Assembly: GCF_000964005.1 (NCBI RefSeq)
Contig: NZ_JXYP01000021.1
Span: 62,001-126,000 of the forward strand
From: Williamsia herbipolensis
Lineage (GTDB): Bacteria > Actinomycetota > Actinomycetes > Mycobacteriales > Mycobacteriaceae
Direction: 5' to 3'
Length of the DNA stretch: 64,000 bases
This document shows positions 47,438-59,424 of the stretch, in pieces. Every line of letters starts with the position of its first letter. Position 1 is the first letter of the stretch. The position numbers were made by a program, and so were the translations under genes. The notes beneath the pieces were generated by a model, which saw nothing but the letters and a program-made list of their open reading frames with translations, searched no databases and was not told the origin of the DNA.

Positions 47438-48600
47438 GACGCCATCTCCTCGTTCCGTTCCCCGTGTCCTGATGTCTGCTGTCCTGATACCTGCTGATCC
47501 GATGCCCGCTGCGCTGTTGTCCCGTCTTCCGTCATGGCCCCGTCGCGGGCGAGACGCTGAGGGAAGACCACCGCTTTGATACTGCCCGCGACGCGGTCGG
47601 CGTCGAGGGCGTCGGCCACCTCGTCGAGCGCGAAACGCCCGGTGACCATGGCGTCGAGGTCGACCAGCCCCGCGGTCACCAGCGCGGTGGCGGTGGGCCA
47701 GGTGTTGGCGTAGCGGAAGACGCCGGTGAGGACGAGTTCGCGGTTCTGCACGATCGACACCGGGATGGTGAGGTCGGAGGCACCCATACCGACGAGGACC
47801 ACCCGTCCACCCGGCCGCACCGCGCCGATGCCCGCGGTGATGGCCGACGGCGCACCGGAGGCGTCGACGAACGCGTCCACCGGCTCGAGGTCGGCGACCT
47901 CGTCCGGACCGACGGTGGTCGTCGCACCGAATCGCGTGGCGGTGTCGAGCCGGGCGGGATCGATGTCGGACACCACGATCCGGGTGGCCCCGTGCGCGCG
48001 CGCGACCTGCGCGCAGACCAATCCGATCGGACCCGCCCCGGCGATCAACACCGATCCGCCGACGCTGACGCCGGACTTGCGGATCGACGCGATCCCCACC
48101 GAGAGGGGTTCGAACAGTGCGGCGGCCACGTCGGTGACGGAATCCGGCACCGGGTGGGCGAAGGCCGCACCGATGGTCGCGTACTGGGCGAGCGCACCGT
48201 CGATGGGCGGGGTCGCATAGAACTCCATGTGCGGACACAGGTGGTAGTCGCCACGACGCGATTCCGCCGAGTTCGGGTCGGGGCGTTGGGGTTCGATCGA
48301 CACCCGCTCGCCGATCCTCGACTCCGAGATCCCCTGTCCCACAGCGACGATCCGCCCGGACGCCTCATGGCCCAAGACCATCGGGGCCGTCACCACGTGG
48401 TCGCCGATACGGCCGTGGCGGTAGTAGTGCGCGTCGGAGCCGCAGACGCCGACCGCGGCGATCTCGACCAGGACGTCGCCGGGCCCCGGGGTCGGGACGG
48501 GCCGTGTCTCGGTCTCCACACGCCCGGTCTCGACCAGCACCGAGGCGGTCATCGTGTCGGGAGGATCCGGTTTTCCCGGTGAAAGTGTTGTGTGCGTCAC
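47434..48600 (-). CDS. sorbitol/xylitol-type zinc dehydrogenase with Q/S-rich tail
   Basis: 388 aa medium-chain dehydrogenase of the sorbitol dehydrogenase group. Catalytic-zinc motifs are GVCGSDAHYYRHGRIG and LGHEASGRIVAVG. The cofactor loop is VLIAGAGPIGLVCAQVARAHG with an acidic SDIDPAR after the second strand, suggesting NAD. The structural-zinc loop lacks the four-cysteine cluster. The last 40 or so residues contain SDQQVSGQQTSG and look disordered. The GTG at 48600 has no ribosome-binding site, but TAGCAT lies 7 nt upstream, so a leaderless start is likely. An internal Met at 48552 is an alternative. It is divergent from the SorC-type regulator. Confidence 0.9.
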   Translation of the reverse strand: MTHTTLSPGKPDPPDTMTASVLVETGRVETETRPVPTPGPGDVLVEIAAVGVCGSDAHYYRHGRIGDHVVTAPMVLGHEASGRIVAVGQGISESRIGERVSIEPQRPDPNSAESRRGDYHLCPHMEFYATPPIDGALAQYATIGAAFAHPVPDSVTDVAAALFEPLSVGIASIRKSGVSVGGSVLIAGAGPIGLVCAQVARAHGATRIVVSDIDPARLDTATRFGATTTVGPDEVADLEPVDAFVDASGAPSAITAGIGAVRPGGRVVLVGMGASDLTIPVSIVQNRELVLTGVFRYANTWPTATALVTAGLVDLDAMVTGRFALDEVADALDADRVAGSIKAVVFPQRLARDGAMTEDGTTAQRASDQQVSGQQTSGHGERNEEMAS

Positions 48601-48607
48601 ATTTCAG

Positions 48608-48613
48608 ATGCTA
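48608..48613 (-). promoter_or_regulatory. -10 element for a leaderless dehydrogenase transcript
   Basis: TAGCAT (48613-48608, minus strand) fits TANNNT, with 7 nt to the GTG at 48600 and no Shine-Dalgarno sequence. It would drive the two polyol dehydrogenase genes. The palindrome at 48638-48653 lies just upstream of its -35 region. Confidence 0.45.
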
Positions 48614-48637
48614 GCGTACTGAACATATGAACCGCTA

Positions 48638-48653
48638 GTGAGCATTTGCTCAC
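48638..48653. promoter_or_regulatory. palindrome in the divergent dehydrogenase/regulator promoter region
   Basis: GTGAGCA (48638-48644), TT, then TGCTCAC (48647-48653) form a perfect inverted repeat. A second pair, CTAGCG (48611-48616) and CGCTAG (48633-48638), flanks the spacer upstream. Both lie in the 76-nt gap between divergently transcribed genes. They are natural candidates for binding sites of the SorC-type regulator. Confidence 0.5.
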
Positions 48654-48676
48654 CCTCAGTGTGGAGGAGGTCACCG

Positions 48677-49696
48677 ATGACCGCACCGCAGGCCCCGCGT
48701 CAGTTCCCGCAGTCGGGGAGCGCCGGGACCGAGACGGGCCAGGACGTGCGACTGCTGCTGCGCGCGGCCACGATGTACCACCTCGAGGGCGCCACCCAGG
48801 CCGAGATCGCCGCACGACTCGGCGTCTCCCGGCCCACCGCCGGACGCCTCGTGGCACGTGCCCGGGCACAGGGACTGGTCACGGTGACCGTCGCCGCGCC
48901 CGCCGGCGTGGGCGCGTCGATCCATCCCGAGACCGAACGTGCCGTCGAGAATGCATTCGGCCTCGACGAGGTGTTCATCATGGACTCCCCCGCCGACGGG
49001 ACGGCGTCGGGCGACGCCGCGCTCGGTCGCGCCGGATCGTCGGTGCTGGCCCGTCGCATCAACCCGACCGACACCCTCGGGTTCACCTGGGGTCCCGAGC
49101 AGCTGGCCGTCGCCGACGGCCTGTCGAACCGGACCGCATCCTGTCGCCGGGTGGTGCAGATGGACGGGTCGATGACGTCGGTCGAGTACCACACCGGTGT
49201 CGATCAGGCTCTGTCCCGATTCGCCGAACAGCTGCGCGCACAACCGATGCGCCTCATCGCACCGCTCTACGCCGACATCGACACCGTCGCGGCGATGCAA
49301 CGCGACTCGATCCTGTCGCAGCCCCTGCGGGCGGCCGAGAACGCCGACGTGATGCTCTTCGGCGTCGGATCGGTGTCGACCTCGACCACGCTGTTCGAGG
49401 GTGCGTTCATCGACGCGGCCGTGCTCGACGAACTGACCGATCTCGGAGCCGTCGGCGAGATCGGCGGTCGCTTCTACGACAGCGACGGCACCCCCGTCGC
49501 GTCGTCGCTCGTAGGACGCACCGTGTCGGTGCCGCTGGCCTGCGTCCACGACTGCGCGACCACCATCCTCGTCTCCGGCGGAGCCCATCGCCAGGAGTCG
49601 ATCCTCGGAGCACTGCGAGGCGGGTTCGCGACCATCCTGGTCACCGACCTCGACACCGCTCGATGGCTGCTCACAGAACAGAAAGGTCAACGGTGA
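48677..49696 (+). CDS. SorC/DeoR-type sugar-binding transcriptional regulator
   Basis: 339 aa. An N-terminal helix-turn-helix (about residues 35-65) contains GATQAEIAARLGVSRPTAG. The rest is the SorC sugar-phosphate-binding fold, with ADVMLFGVGSVSTSTTLFEG and VSGGAHRQESILGALRGG typical of the family. The effector is probably a phosphorylated pentulose or hexulose (inference). The ATG at 48677 has GGAGGAGG 7 nt upstream. The frame is open further upstream to 48638 without support. Its stop overlaps the start of the binding-protein gene as GTGA, so regulator and transporter are one operon. Confidence 0.92.
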   Translation: MTAPQAPRQFPQSGSAGTETGQDVRLLLRAATMYHLEGATQAEIAARLGVSRPTAGRLVARARAQGLVTVTVAAPAGVGASIHPETERAVENAFGLDEVFIMDSPADGTASGDAALGRAGSSVLARRINPTDTLGFTWGPEQLAVADGLSNRTASCRRVVQMDGSMTSVEYHTGVDQALSRFAEQLRAQPMRLIAPLYADIDTVAAMQRDSILSQPLRAAENADVMLFGVGSVSTSTTLFEGAFIDAAVLDELTDLGAVGEIGGRFYDSDGTPVASSLVGRTVSVPLACVHDCATTILVSGGAHRQESILGALRGGFATILVTDLDTARWLLTEQKGQR

Positions 49697-51081
49697 CTGA
49701 ACAACTCACGACCAGGGGCGCCGGGCGCCGATGGTCCCCACGCCGCATGACGGCGGGTGTCGCCATGGCGGTCACCATAGGTCTCGCGGCCACCGGATGT
49801 GCGGGCGCGGGCTCGTTCACCGACGGTGGCGGCGAGTCGGTCACCATCGCCCTGGTCTCCAATTCGCAGATGACCGACGCCATCTCGCTGTCGGGCCAAT
49901 TCGAGAAGGAGAATCCCGGGGTCAAGCTCAAGTTCGTCACCCTCTCGGAGAACCAGGCGCGCGCGAAGATCACCGCATCGGTGTCCACCGGCGGCGGCGA
50001 GTTCGACGTGGTGATGATCAGCAACTACGAGACCAAGCAGTGGGCCGAGAACGGGTGGTTGGTCAACCTCACGCCGTACATGGACTCCGTGCCCGACTAC
50101 GACGCGAACGACTTCATCCCCACGCTCAAGGACGCCCTGTCCTACCAGGGCGGGATGTACTCCGCACCGTTCTACGGCGAGTCCTCGTTCCTCATGTACA
50201 ACAAGAAGATGTTCGCGCAGGCCGGCGTGAGCCTGCCCGCGAAGCCGACCTGGCCTCAGGTCGCCGAGGTCGCCGCGAAGCTCAACCGCGGCAACGTCTC
50301 CGGCATCTGTCTGCGCGGCAAGCCCGGATGGGGCGAGGTGCTCGCACCGCTCGACACCGTCATCAACGCCTTCGGCGGTCGCTGGTACGACGAGAACTGG
50401 AATGCGCAGCTCACCAGCCCGCAGGTCACCGCGGCCGTGAAGTTCTACGTAGACACCGTCCGCAAGTACGGCGAGCCCGGTGCGGCATCATCGGGCTTCC
50501 AGGAATGCGGAAACCTGTTGTCCCAGGGCCAGACCGCCATGTGGTACGACGCGACGTCGGCCGTCTCGGTGCTGGAGAGCCCGGACACCTCCACCATCGC
50601 CGGCGACGTCGGCTACGCCCAGGCACCCAGTATGGCCAAGGGCGACAACGGGTGGCTCTACACCTGGTCGCTCGGCATCCCGTCGAGCAGCACGAAGAAG
50701 GACGACGCCTGGAAGTTCATCAACTGGATGACGAACAAGAAGTACATCTCCTACGTCGCCGAGAAGCTCGGCGCCAGTCACGTCCCACCCGGCAGCCGAC
50801 TCTCCACCTACCAGCTGCCCGCCTACAAGGCGGTGTCGACGGCCTACGCGGAGCCGACGCTGTCGGCCATGAAGGCGGCCGACCAGCTCAAGCCGTCGCT
50901 GGAACCCGTGCCCTACACCGGGGTGCAGTTCCTCGCGATCCCCGAGTTCCAAGATCTCGGAACGCGCGTGAGCCAACAGATCTCGGCTGCCATCGCAGGA
51001 CAGATCAGCGTCGAGGACGCCTTGAAACAGTCACAGACCTACGCCGAGACCGTCGGCAAGACCTACCAGAAGGAGAGGTGA
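49693..51081 (+). CDS. polyol/sugar ABC transporter substrate-binding lipoprotein
   Basis: 462 aa. The N-terminus is a lipoprotein signal: Arg-rich start, hydrophobic stretch AGVAMAVTIGLAATGC and a lipobox with Cys about residue 37. Lgt, also in this window, would modify it. The mature part is a family-1 binding protein with VTIALVSNSQMTDAI, GEFDVVMISNYETKQWAENG and FYGESSFLMYNKKMF. By context and order it resembles the SmoE-type mannitol/sorbitol binding proteins. GAAAGG precedes the GTG start. The specific ligand cannot be read from sequence. Confidence 0.92.
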   Translation: MTEQLTTRGAGRRWSPRRMTAGVAMAVTIGLAATGCAGAGSFTDGGGESVTIALVSNSQMTDAISLSGQFEKENPGVKLKFVTLSENQARAKITASVSTGGGEFDVVMISNYETKQWAENGWLVNLTPYMDSVPDYDANDFIPTLKDALSYQGGMYSAPFYGESSFLMYNKKMFAQAGVSLPAKPTWPQVAEVAAKLNRGNVSGICLRGKPGWGEVLAPLDTVINAFGGRWYDENWNAQLTSPQVTAAVKFYVDTVRKYGEPGAASSGFQECGNLLSQGQTAMWYDATSAVSVLESPDTSTIAGDVGYAQAPSMAKGDNGWLYTWSLGIPSSSTKKDDAWKFINWMTNKKYISYVAEKLGASHVPPGSRLSTYQLPAYKAVSTAYAEPTLSAMKAADQLKPSLEPVPYTGVQFLAIPEFQDLGTRVSQQISAAIAGQISVEDALKQSQTYAETVGKTYQKER

Positions 51082-51084
51082 CCC

Positions 51085-52038
51085 ATGGCCACCGCACTCG
51101 TCGAACCGGCTCAGGCACCGCGCGACTCCGCGCCGTTGACCTCCGGTAGAGATCACATCAGCCGCGCCGAGGGATGGCGACGGAGGGGACCGCTGCTCCC
51201 GGCGCTCATCTTCATGGTGATCGTCACCCAGATCCCGTTCGTGGTGACGCTGTACTACTCCACCCAGTCCTGGAACCTGGTGCGCCCCGGTTCACGGGAG
51301 TTCAACTGGCTCAACAACTACGTCCAGGTCTTCCGCGACACCCAGTTCTGGACGGTCACCCTCAACACGGTCCTGCTCATCGTCGGGACGGTGATCATCT
51401 CGGTCGTCTTCGGGTTGATCTTCGCGCTCCTGCTCGACCGGAAGTTCATCGGCCGCAGCATCGTCCGCACCCTGCTGATCACCCCGTTCCTGGTGACCCC
51501 GGTCGCGTCGGCGCTGCTGTTCAAGACGAGCCTGCTCTCCCCCACCAGCGGCCTGCTGAACTACGCGCTGAGCCCGTTCGGCGTGAAGACCGACTGGCTC
51601 AGCGAGTACCCCCTCGCGAGCGTGATGGGTGAACTCGTCTGGCAGTGGACACCGTTCATGATGCTGCTGATCCTGGCCGGCCTGCAATCGATGCCGAAGG
51701 ACATCGCCGAGGCGGCGAAGGTCGACGGGGCCACCAGCTTCCGGCTGTTCCGTGAGCTGACGCTGCCACACCTGCGTCGCTTCATCGAGCTCGGCACCGT
51801 GCTCGGCGCGATCTATCTCGTCAACACCTTCGACGCCGTCTACATGATGACGTCGGGTGGACCGGGCGTCGCGAGCTCGAACCTGCCGTTCTACATCTAC
51901 CAGCGCGCGTTCCTGGGCTTCGACATCGGTCAGGCGGCCGCCATGGGCGTCGTCACCGTCGTCGGCACGATGGTCGTCGCGACTCTGGCCCTTCGCCTTC
52001 TGTTCAAGAGCTTCAGCGTCACCGAGGAGTCGGTCTGA
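51085..52038 (+). CDS. polyol/sugar ABC transporter permease (SmoF/MalF-like)
   Basis: 317 aa with six hydrophobic segments (for example LLPALIFMVIVTQIPFVVTL and TVLLIVGTVIISVVFGLIFA). The permease EAA loop is DIAEAAKVDGATSFRLFREL, which contacts the ATPase. The gene begins 3 nt after the binding protein and its stop overlaps the next ATG by one base (TGATG). Confidence 0.94.
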   Translation: MATALVEPAQAPRDSAPLTSGRDHISRAEGWRRRGPLLPALIFMVIVTQIPFVVTLYYSTQSWNLVRPGSREFNWLNNYVQVFRDTQFWTVTLNTVLLIVGTVIISVVFGLIFALLLDRKFIGRSIVRTLLITPFLVTPVASALLFKTSLLSPTSGLLNYALSPFGVKTDWLSEYPLASVMGELVWQWTPFMMLLILAGLQSMPKDIAEAAKVDGATSFRLFRELTLPHLRRFIELGTVLGAIYLVNTFDAVYMMTSGGPGVASSNLPFYIYQRAFLGFDIGQAAAMGVVTVVGTMVVATLALRLLFKSFSVTEESV

Positions 52039-52916
52039 TGGCCACCACAACGCCCACCCGTCCCACCACCGCCGCCACGACGACGGCCCCGGCGATCCGT
52101 CGCAAGCGGAACCCGAGAGGTGGACTGCTCACCGCGTTCACCTGGATCCTGGCCATCGGGTTCTTCTTCCCCGTGCTGTGGATGGTGCTCACTGCGTTCA
52201 AGAAGGAGAGTGACGCGAACACCAATCCGCCGACCTTCTTCTTCACCCCGACGCTCGACCAGTTCCGCAACGTCTTCGACGCGGGAATCGGCACGCCGCT
52301 GCTGAACTCGGTGTTCGCCACGGTGGCGTCGACGATCCTGGTGCTCCTGCTCGGCGTTCCCGCGGCGTTCGCGTTGTCGCTGCGACCGGTCCGTAAGACC
52401 TCCGACGCCCTGTTCTTCTTCCTGAGCACCAAGATGCTGCCGATCGTGGCGGCGATCATCCCGCTGTACGTGATCGTCGGCAAGATCGGGATGCTCGACA
52501 ACATCTGGACGCTGGTCATCCTCTACACGGCGATGAACCTGCCGATCGCGGTGTGGATGATGCGGTCGTTCTTCATGGAGGTCCCCAAGGAGCTGCTGGA
52601 GGCCGCGAGCATCGACGGCGCGAGCCTGTGGACCTCGGTCCGCGAGGTCATCCTCCCGCTGATCTCCCCCGGGATCGCCGCCACGGCACTGATCTGCGTC
52701 ATCTTCTCGTGGAACGAGTTCTTCTTCGCGGTCAACATGACCGCGGTGAACGCGCAGACCATGCCGGTCTTCCTCACCGGGTTCATGTCCGGGCAGGGAC
52801 TGTTCTGGGCGCAGCTCTCGGCCGCGTCGGTGTTGGCCGCCTTGCCGGTCGTCATCTGCGGCTGGATTGCCCAGAACAAGCTCGTCCGCGGTCTGTCCTT
52901 CGGCGCCATCAAGTGA
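52038..52916 (+). CDS. polyol/sugar ABC transporter permease (SmoG/MalG-like)
   Basis: 292 aa, six hydrophobic segments, with the EAA-type loop ELLEAASIDGASLWTSVREV. It has the large N-terminal periplasmic segment of MalG-type permeases (DANTNPPTFFFTPTLDQFRN). It pairs with the preceding permease. Confidence 0.94.
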   Translation: MATTTPTRPTTAATTTAPAIRRKRNPRGGLLTAFTWILAIGFFFPVLWMVLTAFKKESDANTNPPTFFFTPTLDQFRNVFDAGIGTPLLNSVFATVASTILVLLLGVPAAFALSLRPVRKTSDALFFFLSTKMLPIVAAIIPLYVIVGKIGMLDNIWTLVILYTAMNLPIAVWMMRSFFMEVPKELLEAASIDGASLWTSVREVILPLISPGIAATALICVIFSWNEFFFAVNMTAVNAQTMPVFLTGFMSGQGLFWAQLSAASVLAALPVVICGWIAQNKLVRGLSFGAIK

Positions 52917-52990
52917 CCCCCGCCATCAGATGAGCGCTGCCACCACGTAAACCCCGACCCACACTTCCTTCCGAATCACAGGAGAAACCC

Positions 52991-54100
<1,110 letters not shown>

Positions 54101-54138
54101 ACCGCACCCCGGGCACCCGGGGCGGCTACGGTCGAGAC

Positions 54139-55896
54139 GTGGCACAGCAGCAGACGTACGAGGTGTGGGCACCGGACGCGACGAGTGTGTCGGTGGTGAT
54201 CGACGACGGCGCCCCCGTCGCGATGCAGGCCGACGGACCGTGGTGGCGGACATCAACGGCACCAACGGGTCCCGGCCGGTACGGGTTCGTGATCGACGGT
54301 GACCAGAGCAGCGGGGCGGGCGGGGACGTGCTCCCCGACCCGCGCTCACCCCGCCTGCCCGACGGCGTCCACGGCCTGTCCGCACCGTTCACCGTCGACG
54401 AGGACCTGTGGACCGACGGGGAGTGGCAGGGTCGCGCCATCGCAGGAGCGGTGATCTACGAGCTGCACATGGGCACCTTCACCCCCGGCGGGACCTTCGA
54501 CTCGGCCGTCGAACGGCTCGACCACCTCGTCGATCTGGGCGTCGGGTTCGTCGAGGTGATGCCCGTCAACGGGTTCAACGGCACGCACAACTGGGGTTAC
54601 GACGGCGTCGCGTGGTACGCCGTCCACGAGATCTACGGCGGACCCGCGGGATTCGCACGGTTCGTGGACGCCTGCCACACCCGCGGTCTCGGGGTGGTGC
54701 TCGATGTCGTCTACAACCACCTCGGCCCATCGGGCAACTACCTCCCCCGCTTCGGGCCGTACCTCACCGACGGCGCCAACACCTGGGGCCAGTCACTCAA
54801 CCTCGACCAGGCGCAGTCGGACCCCGTGCGGGAGTACATCCTCGACAACGCGCTGCGCTGGTTGCGCGAATTCCACGTCGACGCACTGCGATTGGACGCC
54901 GTCCACGCCCTGGTGGACCACACCGCCATCCACCTGCTCGAGGAACTCGCCGTCCGCACCGACGCGCTGGCGGCAGAACTCGGGCGTCCGCTGTCGCTGA
55001 TCGCCGAGAGCGACCTGAACGACCCACGACTGATCACCGACCGCGGCCTCGGCGGCTACGGCCTCGCCGCCCAGTGGGACGACGACGTCCACCACGCGAT
55101 CCACACCACGGTCTCGGGCGAACGGCAGGGCTACTACGGCGATTTCGGGAGCTACGAATGCCTCGCCACCGTTCTCACCGGGGGTTTCTTCCACGCGGCG
55201 ACATACTCCTCGTTCCGCCGGCGTCGCCACGGTCGCCCCATCGACCCCGCGGTGGTGCCGTCGACGTCGCTCGTGGTCTACACCTGCAACCACGACCAGA
55301 TCGGCAACCGCGCCATCGGTGACCGCCCCACCGCCTATCTGACCCCGGGGCAACTCGCCATCAAGGCGGCCCTGGTGCTGACCTCGGCGTTCACCCCCAT
55401 GCTGTTCATGGGCGAGGAGTGGGGCGCGAGCACGCCGTTCCAGTTCTTCACGTCCCACCCCGAACCCGAACTGGGAGAGGCCACCGCGACCGGCCGCATC
55501 AAGGAGTTCGCCGACCACGGATGGGACGCCGAGGAGATCCCCGATCCACAGGATCCGGCGACGTTCACCCGGTCGAAGCTTGACTGGTCCGAACCCGACG
55601 AGCCGGCGCACCGACGCATCCTCGAGTTCTACCGGTCGCTCATCGCACTCCGCGCCGGCTCGCCGGACATCGCCGCGAACTCACTGACCTCGGTGGAGGT
55701 CGAGTTCGACGCCGACGCGGGCTGGTTCGCGATGCACCGGGGAGAGCTGTCGACCGTCGTCGTGCTGTCCCCCGCCGACACCGTCGTGCCGATCGCGCTC
55801 GAACCGGTGCTGCTCTGGGATCCCGTCACCACCACCGACACCGGCTTCGCCTCGACCGGCCACAACGTCGTCATCGGGCGGCGGATCGACGCGTAG
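54139..55896 (+). CDS. treZ: malto-oligosyltrehalose trehalohydrolase
   Basis: 585 aa GH13 enzyme that releases trehalose from the product of TreY. Motifs are [49 protein letters not shown] with the nucleophile Asp, [14 protein letters not shown] with the acid Glu, and [16 protein letters not shown]. The start is a GTG at 54139, 38 nt after the ATPase stop. Its separation from treY is unusual for the group. Confidence 0.95.
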   Translation: MAQQQTYEVWAPDATSVSVVIDDGAPVAMQADGPWWRTSTAPTGPGRYGFVIDGDQSSGAGGDVLPDPRSPRLPDGVHGLSAPFTVDEDLWTDGEWQGRAIAGAVIYELHMGTFTPGGTFDSAVERLDHLVDLGVGFVEVMPVNGFNGTHNWGYDGVAWYAVHEIYGGPAGFARFVDACHTRGLGVVLDVVYNHLGPSGNYLPRFGPYLTDGANTWGQSLNLDQAQSDPVREYILDNALRWLREFHVDALRLDAVHALVDHTAIHLLEELAVRTDALAAELGRPLSLIAESDLNDPRLITDRGLGGYGLAAQWDDDVHHAIHTTVSGERQGYYGDFGSYECLATVLTGGFFHAATYSSFRRRRHGRPIDPAVVPSTSLVVYTCNHDQIGNRAIGDRPTAYLTPGQLAIKAALVLTSAFTPMLFMGEEWGASTPFQFFTSHPEPELGEATATGRIKEFADHGWDAEEIPDPQDPATFTRSKLDWSEPDEPAHRRILEFYRSLIALRAGSPDIAANSLTSVEVEFDADAGWFAMHRGELSTVVVLSPADTVVPIALEPVLLWDPVTTTDTGFASTGHNVVIGRRIDA

Positions 55897-55931
55897 AGGG
55901 TTCGACGAGCAGACGGGGGCGAAATACCGGC

Positions 55932-56975
<1,044 letters not shown>

Positions 56976-57006
56976 GGATCCGGCATGCGGGTGTCAACCC
57001 ACCATA

Positions 57007-57045
57007 GTCAGCGATGTTTCCCGCTCAGCGGGAAACATTGCTGAC
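57007..57045. terminator. bidirectional hairpin terminator between convergent genes
   Basis: Left arm 57007-57025 and right arm 57027-57045 are complementary at 18 of 19 positions, the exception being able to form a G-U pair. The core is GTTTCCCGCT and AGCGGGAAAC. It lies between the ends of the LLM oxidoreductase gene (plus) and ilvA (minus), where a terminator for both is expected. No strong T tract follows, as is common in actinobacteria. Confidence 0.8.
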
Positions 57046-57112
57046 CAACTCGTCGACTCTCGGTTCCGGTGAAGCAGATCCGCGGCGCACGCCTGAGCCG
57101 TAGGTGGGTCGC

Positions 57113-58468
57113 TCAGGTCAGGTAGCGGTAGGCCGGTGACCCGGGTACCAGACGCTCGGCCGTGAGGCGCGACTCCGTCATGCGGTCGAGCAAGGGCGAC
57201 AGTCCATCAGCAGAGTTCAGCTGGACGCCGACGAGAGCGGCACCGGTCTCGCGGTTGTTGCGTTTGACGTACTCGAACAGGGTGATGTCGTCGTCGGGAC
57301 CGAGGACCTCGTCGAGGAAGCCACGCAATGCGCCGGGCTCCTGCGGGAAGTCGACGAGGAAGTAGTGCTTGAGGCCGCGGTGGACGAGCGAACGCTCGAT
57401 GATCTCGCCGTACCGGGAGACATCGTTGTTGCCGCCGGAGAGCAGTGACACCACCGTCGTCCCGGGTGCGAAGCGCAGACCGTCGAGACCCGCCACCGCC
57501 AGCGCCCCGGCCGGCTCGGCGATGATGCCGTCGTCCTGGTAGAGCTCCAGCATCACCGAACACAACGCACCCTCGTCGACGTGGACGATGTGGGCGCTAC
57601 CCGGGCTCAGATCCCGTCGCGACGGCGAGATGGTCAGTGCAGCAGGGAGATCGGGGTGGTCGGCGACCGTTGGGGACAACGGTGACAGCACGCGATGCGC
57701 AAGGTCACCGACGCGCTTGACCGCCGCACCGTCCACGAACGGGTCGATCACGTCGAGGGTCACCGGACCGCCGTGCACCAGAGCCGCGGCCAGTGATGCC
57801 GCGCCCGTCGGCTCGACACCGACGAGGACGACGTCGGGGTCGAGGGCCCGGAGGTAGGTCGCCATCCCGGCCAGACATCCGCCGCCGCCGACAGGCGCGA
57901 GAACCACATCGGGCACACGGCCGAGTTGCTCGACGATCTCGAGCGCGATGGTGCCCTGTCCGGCCGCGGTGCGGACATCGTCGAACGCGTGGATCCAGGT
58001 GGCGCCGGAGGTCATCACGTCGGCCTGCGCCGCGGCCGCGGCCGCGTCGTAGGTGTCCCCGACGGGGATCAGCTCGATGAAATCACCCCCGTGCCACAGG
58101 ATCCGGTCACGCTTCTGCTTCGGAGTGGTGGTGGGTACGTAGATGCGTCCCCGCACCCCCATCGACTTACAGGCGTAGGCGACGCCCTGTGCGTGGTTGC
58201 CCGCGCTCGCCGCGACGACACCGGCCGCCAACTCCTCGGCGGTCAACAATCCCATCGTGTTGTAGGCGCCGCGGATCTTGTACGACCGCACCGACTGCAG
58301 GTCCTCGCGCTTGAGGTACACCTGCGCCCCGGTCGCCGCCGACAGGCGCGCGTTCGCCTGCAACGGGGTGCGGTCGACCACCACCTTCGCGCGGTCCGCG
58401 GCAGCACGGATCGACTCGACGTCCAGGGTCGGTGCGGACGGGGTGACGAGGCGCGGCGGACTGCTCAC
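57113..58468 (-). CDS. ilvA: threonine ammonia-lyase (biosynthetic type)
   Basis: 451 aa. It deaminates threonine to 2-oxobutyrate for isoleucine synthesis. The PLP lysine is in QSVRSYKIRGAYNTM and the phosphate loop in PVGGGGCLAGMATYL. SAGNHAQGVAYACKSM is also typical. A single C-terminal ACT-like regulatory domain (HYFLVDFPQEPGALRGFLDE) is present, the shorter form found in Corynebacterium and Mycobacterium. It follows the Ddn-like gene by 37 nt on the same strand. Confidence 0.96.
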   Translation of the reverse strand: MSSPPRLVTPSAPTLDVESIRAAADRAKVVVDRTPLQANARLSAATGAQVYLKREDLQSVRSYKIRGAYNTMGLLTAEELAAGVVAASAGNHAQGVAYACKSMGVRGRIYVPTTTPKQKRDRILWHGGDFIELIPVGDTYDAAAAAAQADVMTSGATWIHAFDDVRTAAGQGTIALEIVEQLGRVPDVVLAPVGGGGCLAGMATYLRALDPDVVLVGVEPTGAASLAAALVHGGPVTLDVIDPFVDGAAVKRVGDLAHRVLSPLSPTVADHPDLPAALTISPSRRDLSPGSAHIVHVDEGALCSVMLELYQDDGIIAEPAGALAVAGLDGLRFAPGTTVVSLLSGGNNDVSRYGEIIERSLVHRGLKHYFLVDFPQEPGALRGFLDEVLGPDDDITLFEYVKRNNRETGAALVGVQLNSADGLSPLLDRMTESRLTAERLVPGSPAYRYLT

Positions 58469-58505
58469 GCTCCCATCGTCTCACCATCCGCGCCGATCAC
58501 GGCGA

Positions 58506-58949
58506 TCAGCTCTCGGGTGTGGCCTCGAGGACGAACACCGGGATCTGGCGGTCGGTCTTCTCCTGGTACTCCGCATACGGCGGGTAGGCCTCGACTGCGC
58601 GGTCCCACCAGATCTGCTTCTCGCCGCCGAACACCTCCCGGGCCACCATGTCCTGGACGAGCTCACCGTCGCGGAGTTCGACGTGCGGGTTGGCGGCGAC
58701 GTTGTGGTACCAGACGGGATGCTTGGGTGCGCCGCCGAGCGAGGCGACCGCGGCGTAGGCACCGTCGTGCTCGACCCGCATGAGCGGGGTCTTGCGGAGC
58801 TTCCCGGTCTTGTTGCCGACGGTGGTGAGCAGGATGACCGGCATGCCGTTCATCTCCGTGGCCTCGGTGCCGTTCGAGTTCTCGATCTTCTCGGCCTGTT
58901 CACGGGCCCAGTCGCTGGTACTCGGGGCGTATTCACCTTCGAGCGGCAT
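58506..58949 (-). CDS. deazaflavin (F420)-dependent nitroreductase-family protein (Ddn-like)
   Basis: 147 aa. The core [37 protein letters not shown] and NPHVELRDG is characteristic of the Ddn/FDOR-B split-barrel family, which uses reduced F420. The native substrate is unknown; quinone reduction has been proposed for relatives. A start at 58949 has AAAGGAGAT upstream. The M. tuberculosis homologue Rv1558 also precedes ilvA. Confidence 0.92.
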   Translation of the reverse strand: MPLEGEYAPSTSDWAREQAEKIENSNGTEATEMNGMPVILLTTVGNKTGKLRKTPLMRVEHDGAYAAVASLGGAPKHPVWYHNVAANPHVELRDGELVQDMVAREVFGGEKQIWWDRAVEAYPPYAEYQEKTDRQIPVFVLEATPES

Positions 58950-59175
58950 GGCGGATCTCCTTTGTCGGTCGGATCGGCGTGCTGTCGAGCACCATCGACT
59001 CTAGCGAAACACCGACCGCGGCGAGGGCGTCCGCACAACCGATCCTGAGCTGCGGCGACATGCCGAGATCGCCTGGTTTCGGCTACCCGAAAACTTTTGC
59101 TCGAGGGGGCGGTACACTGGTGTTCGCACACCCCGACGACGCCCGTCGCGCCCGCACCCAGGAGGCCACCCGCCC

Positions 59176-59424
59176 ATGACGACGATCAGCGTGAACACCG
59201 CACCCGCTCGTTCCGAGCGGGCCGCGGCGCCCACCGTCTCGATCGCCGGTGTCGCGTGGCCGGTGCACAAGGCGGCCGCGGTGCTCACCGCCCTCGTGGT
59301 CGCCGTCGTCGTCGGCGTGATCACCGGCTCCGGCGAGGTCACCGCGTGGGCCGTGACCGTCGCCGCCACCGCGGTCTGGTGGTCCGGACGCCTCGGTGCG
59401 ACCCTCCGCGCGACTAGCCGCTGA
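59176..59424 (+). CDS. 82-aa membrane protein of unknown function
   Basis: Two hydrophobic segments ([19 protein letters not shown] and [14 protein letters not shown]) follow a polar N-terminus. I recognise no family. It has the same codon bias as its neighbours, an upstream AGGAGG at about 59159-59165 and a -10-like TACACT at 59113-59118. Its last 11 nt overlap the 3' end of convergent dnaE1. Confidence 0.68.
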   Translation: MTTISVNTAPARSERAAAPTVSIAGVAWPVHKAAAVLTALVVAVVVGVITGSGEVTAWAVTVAATAVWWSGRLGATLRATSR

